Shown in pieces: positions 1 to 6,005 of a DNA stretch of 7,942 bases (position 1 is the stretch's first letter; the number at the start of each line of letters is the position of its first letter). The notes under the pieces are model-generated. The model was not told the origin of the DNA, did not search any database, and worked only from the letters and a program-made list of their open reading frames with translations. This DNA is from Thermoplasmata archaeon (lineage in GTDB: Archaea > Thermoplasmatota > Thermoplasmata > Lutacidiplasmatales > UBA184), in the NCBI GenBank assembly GCA_021848165.1, contig JAJZMW010000039.1:1-7942 (forward strand). Reading direction: 5' to 3'. A program made the position numbers and the translations under genes.

Positions 1-1
1 C

Positions 2-1144
2 GGGGGGGGCCCGGACCGTCGGCACGGTGCTGCGGACGGCATATTGGTACGTCCCGTTCGGCTCGGGCAGGGTCAAGGAGGTCGTGTTGGAGGAGACCGG
101 AGCCCCCTGAACCACGACAAACCATTCCGTGCCGCTCGGTAGCCCGGTCTCGGTGAAGACGACCGAGTAGCTCCCCGCCGGGAGCGACAAGGAGATCGAA
201 ACGACGACGATGCCGCCGCTCACGGTCACGTTGCCGCGCATCGGCGTCGCCTGGTACCCGTGCGGCGGCAGGACCTGGAACGGATAGGTCCCGTTCGCCA
301 CTTCGAAGGTCAGCCGGTCCTCGGAGCCCTGGTTCACGGAGCCATTCAGATTGACACCCCAGCGCGCCTCCTGCGGAAGCCCCTCCGCGAGGAAGATGAC
401 CTCGTAGACCTGCGCAAACGGAAGCCCCACGGTGAGGGGGGTCCCGGAGACGGAGATCGTGAGAGAAACCGGGCCGAACCCTGCGCTCAGGGCCACGATC
501 GAGATCGTCCCGTTCGGAAGGTCCATCACGACGGAGCGGTTCGTCGTGCTCGCGGAGTAGAGCCCGATGCTGGTGGGCACCTCCACGGTCCACTCCGCGC
601 CGCTCGGCAACCCCGAGACGACGAACGTCACCGGGTAGAGCGGGGGTCCCTGGAAGACCACGCTCACGTTCAGGGCCGCCCCCGCCACGACGAAGAATCC
701 CGACGGCGGGACCGGGGAGAATCTCGGGATGTTCGTGGTCAGGTTGAACTGGTAGGTCCCGTTCGGGAGCGCAAAGCCGATCGACGGTGTGCCGGAGCTC
801 GGTGGGTTGTCCCCGAACTCGGAGCCGTTCAGGATGACGGACCATCTCAAGTTGACCCCGTAGGCGAGGGGAAGACCGGATTCGGTCACGGTGACCGCGT
901 ACTGCACGGGGTGGAAGGGGAGCTGAAGGAACAGCGACCCCCCTTGGACCATCGCGATGCCGTGTTCTTCCGGGGTTGCGTACCCCGGAATCGGAAGGAC
1001 CGAGTACGGATAGCTCCCGTTCTCGGCGGCGAAGGTGATCGTGCTCCCGTCGGCGGTAGCGACCGCCGTGCGGGGGACGCCGGCGAAGGAGACCCCCCAG
1101 ACGGTGCCGGCGGGAAGCCCCTTCTCCGAGAACTGCACGATGTA
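2..1144 (-). repeat. Tandem extracellular modules, four full and one cut, about 77-87 residues each
   Basis: The modules start at about 1144, 901, 640, 409 and 172 (minus strand, within the surface-protein gene) and are 81, 87, 77, 79 and at least 57 residues long. Each opens with an aromatic-x-V strand, then a GLP motif (FSEKGLPAGT, VTESGLPLAY, VVSGLPSGAEW, LAEGLPQEARW, FTETGLPSGTEW). After 30-40 residues comes an NGS/NGT-(Y/I) motif (ENGSYPY, PNGTYQF, PNGTISI, ANGTYPF, PNGTYQY). The pattern fits small beta-sandwich units. The copies differ widely at DNA level, so they are old duplications and not a recent tandem array. Confidence 0.85.
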
Positions 1145-2551
1145 GGGCGGCGGCGCCGGGGCGACGGGGACGCTGACCACTTGCCCCGACCAGGTCAGGC
1201 AGTCGCCGCTGGCGGCGCTGCTGATCCCCACGTCGGCCCAGGTGTTCCCGGCGCCGACCGGCGCCGCGAGCGTGAGCGTGTCGGAGAGATTCCCATCGCT
1301 CCACGGGGTGCTGGTCGCCTTCGGGTCGCGGCCCGGGAAGGCGTTCGTGGAGATCGGCGTGCCATCCCAGGTGGCCCAGTTGCCGGGAACCTGACCGTCG
1401 GCCACGATGTAGGTGGTCTCCGCCATCCCCGGAAGGCTGGGTGCGAAGGAGAGCGGTGCGGTGATCCCGCTCCCGCTTTCCGTGAGCGCGCCCACGTACA
1501 CGCTGACCTGATGGATCCCACCGGGCTGCTGTTCAATGACGATCAGCGAAGCTCCCTCGGCCATGGGATCGACCTGCGCGGACGCCCAGGGGTCGGCGCC
1601 CGAAACGATGCCGGAGGGGAACCCGGTGAGGTGGTTCGCCCCGCTGACGACCCATGGCGTCACGTCCGCGGCGAAGACGTAGATGTACTGCGGGCTCCAG
1701 CACGGGCTCGGGCTCGCGTACGCGACCCAAGTCCCGTGGATGCTGGCTCCATTGAGCGTCCCCGCCGCCGAAGGAACGCTGTTCGACATGATCTCCCACA
1801 CCAGATACGCGCGGACGATGGGGCCGCTCGTCGTGAGATCGATCGTACCGTAGCCCTGGTCGCGGAGGGAGGCGCCCGCGGCGACGTAGCCGTAGGGGCC
1901 GGTGAACGATGCGTAGAGAGAGGGGTAGGCGTTGTACCCGGGACCGGCTCCCGAGGGGGGAGAACTCGCAGGACCTGCAGCAGCAGCAGCGCTGTCCGCG
2001 GCGGTCCCCGGCGTGGCCGGGCAGCTCGCGGAGGAGCCGGCGGCGGGGGCGACCGAGGGGGGAGAGATCGGCGTCGCGATAGGATTGGTAGTGGCCGGAG
2101 GAGAGGCATATCCGGCACCGACCGCGGCCGACGTTCCGGGGGTGGGCGTGAGATGCGCGATCCCGGCGACGGCGCCGATGCCACCGGTCACCATCATGGC
2201 GACGACCGCGATCGCGGTCAGCGCGCGCCGCTGGCGCGCGAGACGACCCGCGTCCTCTGTACCGGAGGAACCCGCGGCGGTGAGGAGGCTACGGCGCAAC
2301 GGGGTCGCGCCTCGACCCGGTTGGTTCAGGCTCCACGGGCTGGCGCCGTGCGCGATGGGAAACAGGGCGACCGCCGCGACCAGAGCGAACAAGACGAGGG
2401 CGATCCCGACGAAATGGAAACGCATCCCGGTCGTAGGGGCCCGTCCCGAACTGGTGGGGGGCGCGGCACGCCGGTAGAGCGATCGACTCTTCGGTCGGTC
2501 TTCGTTGCGTCGGAGGGCTCCGCTCCCATCGGCCGTGAGAATCGCATCCAT
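2..2551 (-). CDS. Large repeat-containing surface protein, C-terminus beyond the left edge (partial)
   Basis: An uninterrupted minus-strand frame runs from an in-frame stop at 2690-2692 to the left edge, giving about 850 residues from ATG 2551. Numbering from that ATG, hydrophobic segments lie at about 45-66 (IALVLFALVAAVALF) and 111-131 (LTAIAVVAMMVTGGIG). A Pro/Ala/Ser/Thr-rich stretch fills about 132-205, and a globular region rich in aromatic residues and glycine follows at about 206-465, containing C284 and C451. From about residue 470 come four complete and one cut modules with motifs such as GLPSGTEW and NGTY. I count 12 N-x-S/T sequons in the modules. Such modules are common in Thermoplasmata surface proteins, so I infer a membrane-anchored, probably glycosylated extracellular protein for adhesion, the cell envelope or substrate binding. 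The globular part vaguely recalls DUF3344-type archaeal domains, which is unconfirmed. The start is uncertain: ATG 2551 has no SD, and ATG 2425 directly precedes the first hydrophobic segment. Coding is secure; function is not. Confidence 0.85.
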   Translation of the reverse strand, partial: MDAILTADGSGALRRNEDRPKSRSLYRRAAPPTSSGRAPTTGMRFHFVGIALVLFALVAAVALFPIAHGASPWSLNQPGRGATPLRRSLLTAAGSSGTEDAGRLARQRRALTAIAVVAMMVTGGIGAVAGIAHLTPTPGTSAAVGAGYASPPATTNPIATPISPPSVAPAAGSSASCPATPGTAADSAAAAAGPASSPPSGAGPGYNAYPSLYASFTGPYGYVAAGASLRDQGYGTIDLTTSGPIVRAYLVWEIMSNSVPSAAGTLNGASIHGTWVAYASPSPCWSPQYIYVFAADVTPWVVSGANHLTGFPSGIVSGADPWASAQVDPMAEGASLIVIEQQPGGIHQVSVYVGALTESGSGITAPLSFAPSLPGMAETTYIVADGQVPGNWATWDGTPISTNAFPGRDPKATSTPWSDGNLSDTLTLAAPVGAGNTWADVGISSAASGDCLTWSGQVVSVPVAPAPPPYIVQFSEKGLPAGTVWGVSFAGVPRTAVATADGSTITFAAENGSYPYSVLPIPGYATPEEHGIAMVQGGSLFLQLPFHPVQYAVTVTESGLPLAYGVNLRWSVILNGSEFGDNPPSSGTPSIGFALPNGTYQFNLTTNIPRFSPVPPSGFFVVAGAALNVSVVFQGPPLYPVTFVVSGLPSGAEWTVEVPTSIGLYSASTTNRSVVMDLPNGTISIVALSAGFGPVSLTISVSGTPLTVGLPFAQVYEVIFLAEGLPQEARWGVNLNGSVNQGSEDRLTFEVANGTYPFQVLPPHGYQATPMRGNVTVSGGIVVVSISLSLPAGSYSVVFTETGLPSGTEWFVVVQGAPVSSNTTSLTLPEPNGTYQYAVRSTVPTVRAPP

Positions 2552-2587
2552 TGCGGGTGCCAACTGGCGCGGGCTAGCTGTGTCGGT

Positions 2588-2596
2588 CCATAAAGC
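2588..2596 (-). promoter_or_regulatory. Candidate TATA box for the surface protein
   Basis: On the minus strand the sequence reads GCTTTATGG, an AT-rich island in GC-rich DNA and close to an archaeal TTTATA-type box. Its centre is about 41 bases upstream of ATG 2551 and about 29 upstream of an in-frame TTG at 2563. Transcription would therefore begin near 2565, leaving a leader of about 15 bases before the ATG. I see no SD in that leader. The call rests on composition and spacing only. Confidence 0.4.
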
Positions 2597-2735
2597 AGTT
2601 GCGCTGGCGAGATGCGGTCGGTGGAGATCGGCGATTGCGGCTCCCCGGTCCCAGACCGCATGGAACCCGCCCGAGCCTACGCAACCTGCTTACCGACGGC
2701 ATCCTCCTCTGGGCAGTTGGAGCGGCTCACCGTCC

Positions 2736-2780
2736 GCGCCCTCCGACCAGCGGCCGGGGGCGGGCGGCGCGGAGGGGCGC
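2736..2780 (-). repeat. GC-rich inverted repeat directly after the permease stop
   Basis: Plus-strand arms GCGCCCTCCG (2736-2745) and CGGAGGGGCGC (2770-2780) are complementary over 10 pairs with one bulged base and a 24-base loop. The outer arm begins at the first base after the permease stop codon. It could fold in the 3' end of the exporter mRNA and mark or stabilise it. There is no T-tract, so it is not a recognisable archaeal terminator. A hairpin by chance is quite possible at this base composition. Confidence 0.35.
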
Positions 2781-3644
2781 TCAGTACGTGGCGACCGTCC
2801 CCTCGATCTTGGTCAGCCGGAGCGCTCGGCCGAAGAGCCAGAGCCCGAGCGGGATCGTGATCGCGGCATAGACCGCCATCCACCCGAGCGCGGGAGCGAC
2901 GCTCGCGAGCGAGGCGCCGTTCAACAGCGTGGGACGCAACGCGTCCAGGCCGAACGTCAACGGCACCGTGTTCGCGAGCCATTGGATCCCCGACGGCAGG
3001 GCCGCCACCGGGAAGAGGACCCCGGCGAAGAACTGGGTGAACGTGGCAAAGAAGAGGGCGACGGGGTTCCCTTGTTTCGTCCACAAGATGAACGCCGCCG
3101 CGACCAGGCTGAGCCCGGTGCTGGAGACCGCGAGCAGCACGGTCGCGAGGATCGCCGGTCCCCAACTCACGGCGAGATGCACGCCGAGAAGCCCGACGCC
3201 GACGCCGAGGATGACCACCGCGGCGATGATGTTGAGGACGACCCCGAAGATCGACGAGTAGACCAGGATCCCGCCGGGGGTCGTCGGCGAGAGGAAGATC
3301 AACTCGAGCGTTCCCATCATCTGCTCGTTGCGGATCCGCTGGGCGAGCAGGCCGACGAGGTTGCTGACGAACCCTTGGAACGCGAGGCCGATCACGAAGA
3401 AGGAGATGTACGGCGTCCCGTTGAGCGAGGGGAGGACGGCGCCGGACGAGTCGAGGAAGCCGGCGAGGACGAAGTACAGGAAGACCGGCACGAGCCAGCT
3501 CACGATCGTGAGCGCGACCTGGGCCCGGTAGCTCGACCAGACCTTCCACCCCCGCAGGTAGGTGAAGAGGCCGACCTTCCGCAGGATCGATCGCGCATCG
3601 GTCGCGCGCGGCGTTGCGGGCGGCGCGACCGATTCGACCGCCAT
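2781..3644 (-). CDS. ABC-2 type transporter permease
   Basis: This 287-residue membrane protein is the transmembrane half of an exporter and should dimerise and pair with the ATPase encoded just upstream. It has a short cytoplasmic N-terminus and six predicted membrane helices at about 43-62, 79-101, 128-152, 162-186, 194-215 and 251-273. Family marks are the cytoplasmic loop RNEQMMGTLELIFLSPTTP (105-123), typical of ABC-2 permeases, and the FPVAALPSGIQWLANTVPLT region (211-230) before the last helix. The ATG abuts the ATPase stop codon with no gap. An SD (GGAGGT) lies 10 bases upstream, inside the ATPase gene, so translation should be coupled and the subunits made in step. The length is normal for a one-domain ABC-2 permease. 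The substrate cannot be told from sequence; drugs, lipids, polysaccharides or a peptide are all possible. Confidence 0.93.
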   Translation of the reverse strand: MAVESVAPPATPRATDARSILRKVGLFTYLRGWKVWSSYRAQVALTIVSWLVPVFLYFVLAGFLDSSGAVLPSLNGTPYISFFVIGLAFQGFVSNLVGLLAQRIRNEQMMGTLELIFLSPTTPGGILVYSSIFGVVLNIIAAVVILGVGVGLLGVHLAVSWGPAILATVLLAVSSTGLSLVAAAFILWTKQGNPVALFFATFTQFFAGVLFPVAALPSGIQWLANTVPLTFGLDALRPTLLNGASLASVAPALGWMAVYAAITIPLGLWLFGRALRLTKIEGTVATY

Positions 3645-4670
3645 CTACGGGCCGACCTCCACGGACGGCTCGTCGCGCCCGGTGTCGACCCGTCGCAGGA
3701 ACTCCTCCTCCAGGACGAACGGTCGGAGGTCGACCTGGTCGACGTCCAGCCCGGCGGCGCGCAGCGCTTCGAGGAGCGACGGGAGGAGCCGGCTCGGATC
3801 GACCGCCCAGTAGCGGAGCACGGTCGTCCCGCCGGCCCGCTCCTCCGCTTCGAGCTCCGGCACGGCGTCGGGGGGATGCGACGCCCGCCAGCGTTCGCCC
3901 GCGGCGAGGGTCTGCGCCTCGTCGGCGCGGACGATCAACCGGACGCAGGTCGCCCCGCGGGAGGAGGGCGGCGCTCCGAACATCTCGAGGCGCCCGCGAT
4001 GGATCATCGCGACCCGGTCGGCGAGCCGCTCGACATCGACCAGGTTGTTCGCGCTCAGGACGACGGTCTGATGCCGGTCCCGGCACTCCTTCGAGATCAC
4101 GGCGCGGACCTCTTCCGCGGAGACCGGATCGAGGCTCGAGGTCGGTTCGTCCAGGAAGAGCACGGGGGTGTCCAGGACGAACGCGCGCAGGAACTGGAGC
4201 TTCCGCTGGGTGCCGGTGCTGTAGGTCCGATACGCCCGGCGCAGCAGCGGCTCGTCCAGACCCAGGCGCTCGGCGATCGGTCGCGCCGTCCGCTCGACCT
4301 CGCGCGCGTCCATGTTGTACAAGCCGCAGAAGAACCGCAGGTTCTCCCAGCCGCTGAGCCGGTAGTAGAAGCTGCGCTCCGAGTTCGTGACGAGCGCGAG
4401 GCGGGCCCGCGCCGCGGCCTCCTCTTCGACGACGTCGTAGCCGAGGATCCGGGCGGTCCCCGAGGTCGGCAGGAGGATCGTCGAGAGGATCTTGAGGAGC
4501 GTGGTCTTCCCCGCGCCGTTCGGGCCGATCAGGGCGAAGATCTCCCCGGCCGCCACATCGAACGTCGCGCGATCGAGCGCGAGGGTCGGGGCGGCCCTGC
4601 GGCTCCACGGGAACGCTCCGGGCGTGTCGAACGATTTGGTCAGGTCGCGAACTTCGATCGCCGATACCAC
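3645..4670 (-). CDS. ABC transporter ATP-binding protein with an Asn-substituted H-loop
   Basis: This 341-residue protein is the energising subunit of the exporter; it binds and hydrolyses ATP on the cytoplasmic face. Walker A is GPNGAGKTT (49-57). The Q-loop region is VTNSERSFYYRLSGWENL (94-111), resembling the subfamily that normally reads VTGEERSFYWRL. The signature is YSTGTQRKL (150-158), Walker B is VLFLDE (170-175) and the D-loop is SSLD (178-181). Where family members have S-T-H this protein reads SANN (206-209), so the switch histidine is Asn208. I checked that codon (AAC). About 100 residues follow the core, ending in a small alpha/beta domain as in other ABC-2 ATPases. The start is GTG at 4670 with a TATA-like element about 28 bases upstream, suggesting a leaderless first gene of the operon. 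The permease follows at once. The family is certain; the substrate is unknown. Confidence 0.93.
   Translation of the reverse strand: MVSAIEVRDLTKSFDTPGAFPWSRRAAPTLALDRATFDVAAGEIFALIGPNGAGKTTLLKILSTILLPTSGTARILGYDVVEEEAAARARLALVTNSERSFYYRLSGWENLRFFCGLYNMDAREVERTARPIAERLGLDEPLLRRAYRTYSTGTQRKLQFLRAFVLDTPVLFLDEPTSSLDPVSAEEVRAVISKECRDRHQTVVLSANNLVDVERLADRVAMIHRGRLEMFGAPPSSRGATCVRLIVRADEAQTLAAGERWRASHPPDAVPELEAEERAGGTTVLRYWAVDPSRLLPSLLEALRAAGLDVDQVDLRPFVLEEEFLRRVDTGRDEPSVEVGP
3655..3660 (-). promoter_or_regulatory. Shine-Dalgarno sequence for the permease
   Basis: The minus strand reads GGAGGT here, a near-perfect SD, with a 10-base spacer to the ATG at 3644. It lies inside the last codons of the ATPase gene, so it also encodes part of that protein's VEVGP tail. 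It supports ATG 3644 as the true start. Confidence 0.75.
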
Positions 4671-4695
4671 GATGCCCGCCGAACGGCGCGGGCGC

Positions 4696-4706
4696 CTTAT
4701 CGTTAA
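4696..4706 (-). promoter_or_regulatory. Candidate TATA element for the ABC exporter operon
   Basis: The minus strand reads TTAACGATAAG in an otherwise GC-rich gap. The GATAAG part is centred about 28 bases upstream of the GTG at 4670, the spacing expected when transcription begins at or next to the start codon. Upstream of the GTG there is no SD, which agrees with a leaderless message. Confidence 0.45.
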
Positions 4707-4725
4707 CTTCGCGCGCGCCGCGAAG
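4707..4725. promoter_or_regulatory. Perfect 7+7 dyad between divergent TATA elements, candidate operator
   Basis: CTTCGCG (4707-4713) and CGCGAAG (4719-4725) are exact reverse complements separated by CGCGC. The dyad starts one base beyond the leftward TATA-like element and ends two bases before the rightward one. A dimeric regulator bound here would cover both upstream (BRE) regions, so it could control exporter and small membrane protein together. This is inferred from position only; a GC-rich dyad could also arise by chance. Confidence 0.4.
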
Positions 4726-4726
4726 C

Positions 4727-4735
4727 GCTTTAGAG
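4727..4735 (+). promoter_or_regulatory. Candidate TATA box for the small membrane protein
   Basis: The plus strand reads GCTTTAGAG, centred about 26 bases before the GTG at 4757, exactly where a TATA box for a leaderless archaeal transcript should lie. The bases between it and the GTG are GC-rich with no SD. Confidence 0.5.
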
Positions 4736-4756
4736 CCCGTCGCGCTCCCCGACCCC

Positions 4757-5092
4757 GTGGTCGATCTCCAAGAGACGCCCGCCACCCCTCCGGTCGACTA
4801 CGAGGGCGACGAGCGGTACGGCTGGATCGCGGGCGGCGCCCTCCTCATCGCCCTCGGGTGGGGGCTCGGCGTCGTCGGGAACCTCCTCCTCCACGCGATC
4901 GCTCCGGCGTCCGGGCTCCTCCTCGTCTGGGTCCGGATCTTCCCCACGCTCGGCGTGTACGCGTGGGCCGTCGTCGGCCTCGGACTCTTCACGGGCGCGT
5001 TCGGCACGGCGCTCCTCGCCCTCGGTGGGCGGACCCCCCGCGGTCGATTCGTCCTGCCGGGGTACGATTATCGCAACGAGCGCTCGCCGTAG
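4757..5092 (+). CDS. Small membrane protein of unknown function
   Basis: I do not recognise this 111-residue protein. It has an acidic, proline-containing N-terminus (VDLQETPATPPVDYEGDE), a hydrophobic helix at about 22-46 (WIAGGALLIALGWGLGVV), a further hydrophobic stretch at about 50-64, and a helix at about 65-90 (LGVYAWAVVGLGLFTGAFG). It ends in a basic, polar tail containing GYDYRNERSP. Two or three membrane passes are likely. The long hydrophobic runs with charged flanks, and the promoter spacing upstream, argue that it is a real gene. The start is GTG, apparently leaderless. It is transcribed away from the ABC exporter and shares an 86-base divergent control region with it, so the two may be co-regulated. 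Its last 25 bases overlap the end of the oppositely oriented Cys-rich gene. Confidence 0.78.
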   Translation: MVDLQETPATPPVDYEGDERYGWIAGGALLIALGWGLGVVGNLLLHAIAPASGLLLVWVRIFPTLGVYAWAVVGLGLFTGAFGTALLALGGRTPRGRFVLPGYDYRNERSP

Positions 5093-5241
5093 GGCGTGTC
5101 GTGCGCTCGCCGACCGATCGCGCAGTCGGAGCAGAGGCTCGCGCCGGGCGGGAGACACCGGGCGCAGAAGCTCCGGCCGCACATCGCGCATCGTCGGAGC
5201 GCCGGAACACCGCACCGCGCGCACGCCCCGACCAGCGCCAT
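5068..5241 (-). CDS. 57-residue Cys-rich zinc-ribbon or zinc-finger protein
   Basis: A short open frame begins at ATG 5241, six bases after the phosphatase stop, and ends with TAA at 5068-5070. It contains four CxxC motifs: C7/C10 (CARC), C18/C21 (CAMC), C26/C29 (CARC) and C37/C40 (CSDC). Eight evenly placed cysteines in 40 residues are very unlikely by chance and should bind two zinc ions, as in double zinc ribbons or in cross-braced B-box/FYVE-like fingers (the central CAMCGRSFCARC looks like these). The tail is basic and polar. Candidate roles are binding RNA, the ribosome or a partner protein, but none can be assigned. The ATG overlaps no strong SD (GAGG lies only about 4 bases upstream), so translation probably depends on coupling to the phosphatase gene. 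The gene is small enough to be missed by length cut-offs. Confidence 0.8.
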   Translation of the reverse strand: MALVGACARCGVPALRRCAMCGRSFCARCLPPGASLCSDCAIGRRAHDTPYGERSLR

Positions 5242-5247
5242 GGCCCC

Positions 5248-5985
5248 TCAGACCCGGGAGCGCAACACGCTACCGGACCGGACCCCTTCGACGAACCCCC
5301 GCGCGAACTTCGCTCGGGTCACGTAGTCGGCCGCCGCGCGGGCCCCCGGGCTCCCGTTCGGGAAGCTGACCGACCAGCCGGCGGCCGCCAGCATGCCCAT
5401 GTCGTTGTCCCCGTCCCCGAGCACGAGGCAATCCTCGGGTGCGAGGCGATACGGTCGCAGGGCGCGGCGCAGGGCGGGGAGCTTTCCGGATCCGCGCGCC
5501 ATGAGGTGGATCGCGTAGCCGGTGCCTTCGACGACGACCGGGAGCTCCGCCAGAGCGGCGCGGACTCGCGCGATCGGCACGGTCGGAGCGAGCGCCACCT
5601 CGCTCTCCCGCCACCGATCGGTGAAGAGCCGCTGCACGGGGATCCGCCGGCGGCGCAGGACCGCGAGGGCCTTCCGCGCGATGGCGGGGTCCGCCAGGCG
5701 CTCGACCCGCTCGTCCCGGGGCCAATAGAGGAGCCCCCCGTTCTCGGCGACGATCGGCGTCGAAAGACCGAGCGAGCGGTGAAGTCCGAGGGCCACGGGA
5801 AGCACGTTGCCGGTCGCCAAGAGGACCGGGATCCGACGGTCCGAGAGGCGGTGGACGACCTCCAGCGCGCGCGGGTCGAGCCGGCGGCGTGCGTCGGTGA
5901 GCGTGCCGTCGACGTCCGTCACCACGGCTCGCAGCCGATGGGCCGGGCGATCGACCCGGTGGCGCGCCACGGACCGCGGAGCCAA
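5248..5985 (-). CDS. HAD-family phosphatase, probable archaeal phosphoglycolate phosphatase
   Basis: This soluble hydrolase of about 245 residues probably removes phosphate from 2-phosphoglycolate or a related small substrate, with Mg2+. Numbered from TTG 5985, motif I is TDVDGTLTD with nucleophile D24 and acid D26. Motif II is LLATGN with T58, the motif III lysine is probably K168 (GSGKLPAL), and motif IV is LGDGDNDMGM with D191 and D195. PIVAENGGLLY and the cap region between motifs II and III match the archaeal phosphoglycolate phosphatase group (Cof-like, C2 cap). Start choice: GGGGAG at 5995-6000 is 9 bases before TTG 5985, the best-supported start. GTG 5970 and GTG 5925 also lie in frame but lack an SD. 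It begins 20 bases after the gatE stop and ends six bases before the Cys-rich gene, so co-transcription is likely. The exact substrate is unproven; other HAD sugar phosphatases share these motifs. Confidence 0.88.
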   Translation of the reverse strand: MAPRSVARHRVDRPAHRLRAVVTDVDGTLTDARRRLDPRALEVVHRLSDRRIPVLLATGNVLPVALGLHRSLGLSTPIVAENGGLLYWPRDERVERLADPAIARKALAVLRRRRIPVQRLFTDRWRESEVALAPTVPIARVRAALAELPVVVEGTGYAIHLMARGSGKLPALRRALRPYRLAPEDCLVLGDGDNDMGMLAAAGWSVSFPNGSPGARAAADYVTRAKFARGFVEGVRSGSVLRSRV

Positions 5986-5994
5986 GGTCGAACG

Positions 5995-6000
5995 CTCCCC
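5995..6000 (-). promoter_or_regulatory. Shine-Dalgarno sequence for the phosphatase
   Basis: The minus strand reads GGGGAG in the 20-base gap after the gatE stop, with a 9-base spacer to TTG 5985. It is the reason for preferring that start over the in-frame GTG codons further in. Confidence 0.5.
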
Positions 6001-6005
6001 GCTCC

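Noticed and set aside
1977..1992. CAG/GCA triplet run
   Set aside because: Only about five units, encoding alanines in the linker of the surface protein. It is ordinary low-complexity coding sequence and not a functional tandem repeat.
2222..2240. Perfect 8+8 GC hairpin (CGCGCGCC/GGCGCGCG)
   Set aside because: It lies within the coding region for the Arg-rich loop of the surface protein and is made only of G and C apart from one T in the loop. It is most likely a composition effect.
260..2593. 777-codon plus-strand open frame opposite the surface protein
   Set aside because: It is extremely rich in Arg/Gly/Asp with no domain, helix or membrane pattern. It is the antisense shadow of the minus-strand repeat protein in GC-rich DNA.
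2505..4706. 733-codon plus-strand open frame across the ABC genes
   Set aside because: Low-complexity charged translation (runs of E, R, D), antisense to two genes with complete family motifs.
2677..4785. 702-codon minus-strand frame across both ABC genes
   Set aside because: It is out of frame with the ATPase and permease and rich in Arg/Pro; the Walker and membrane motifs are in the other frames.
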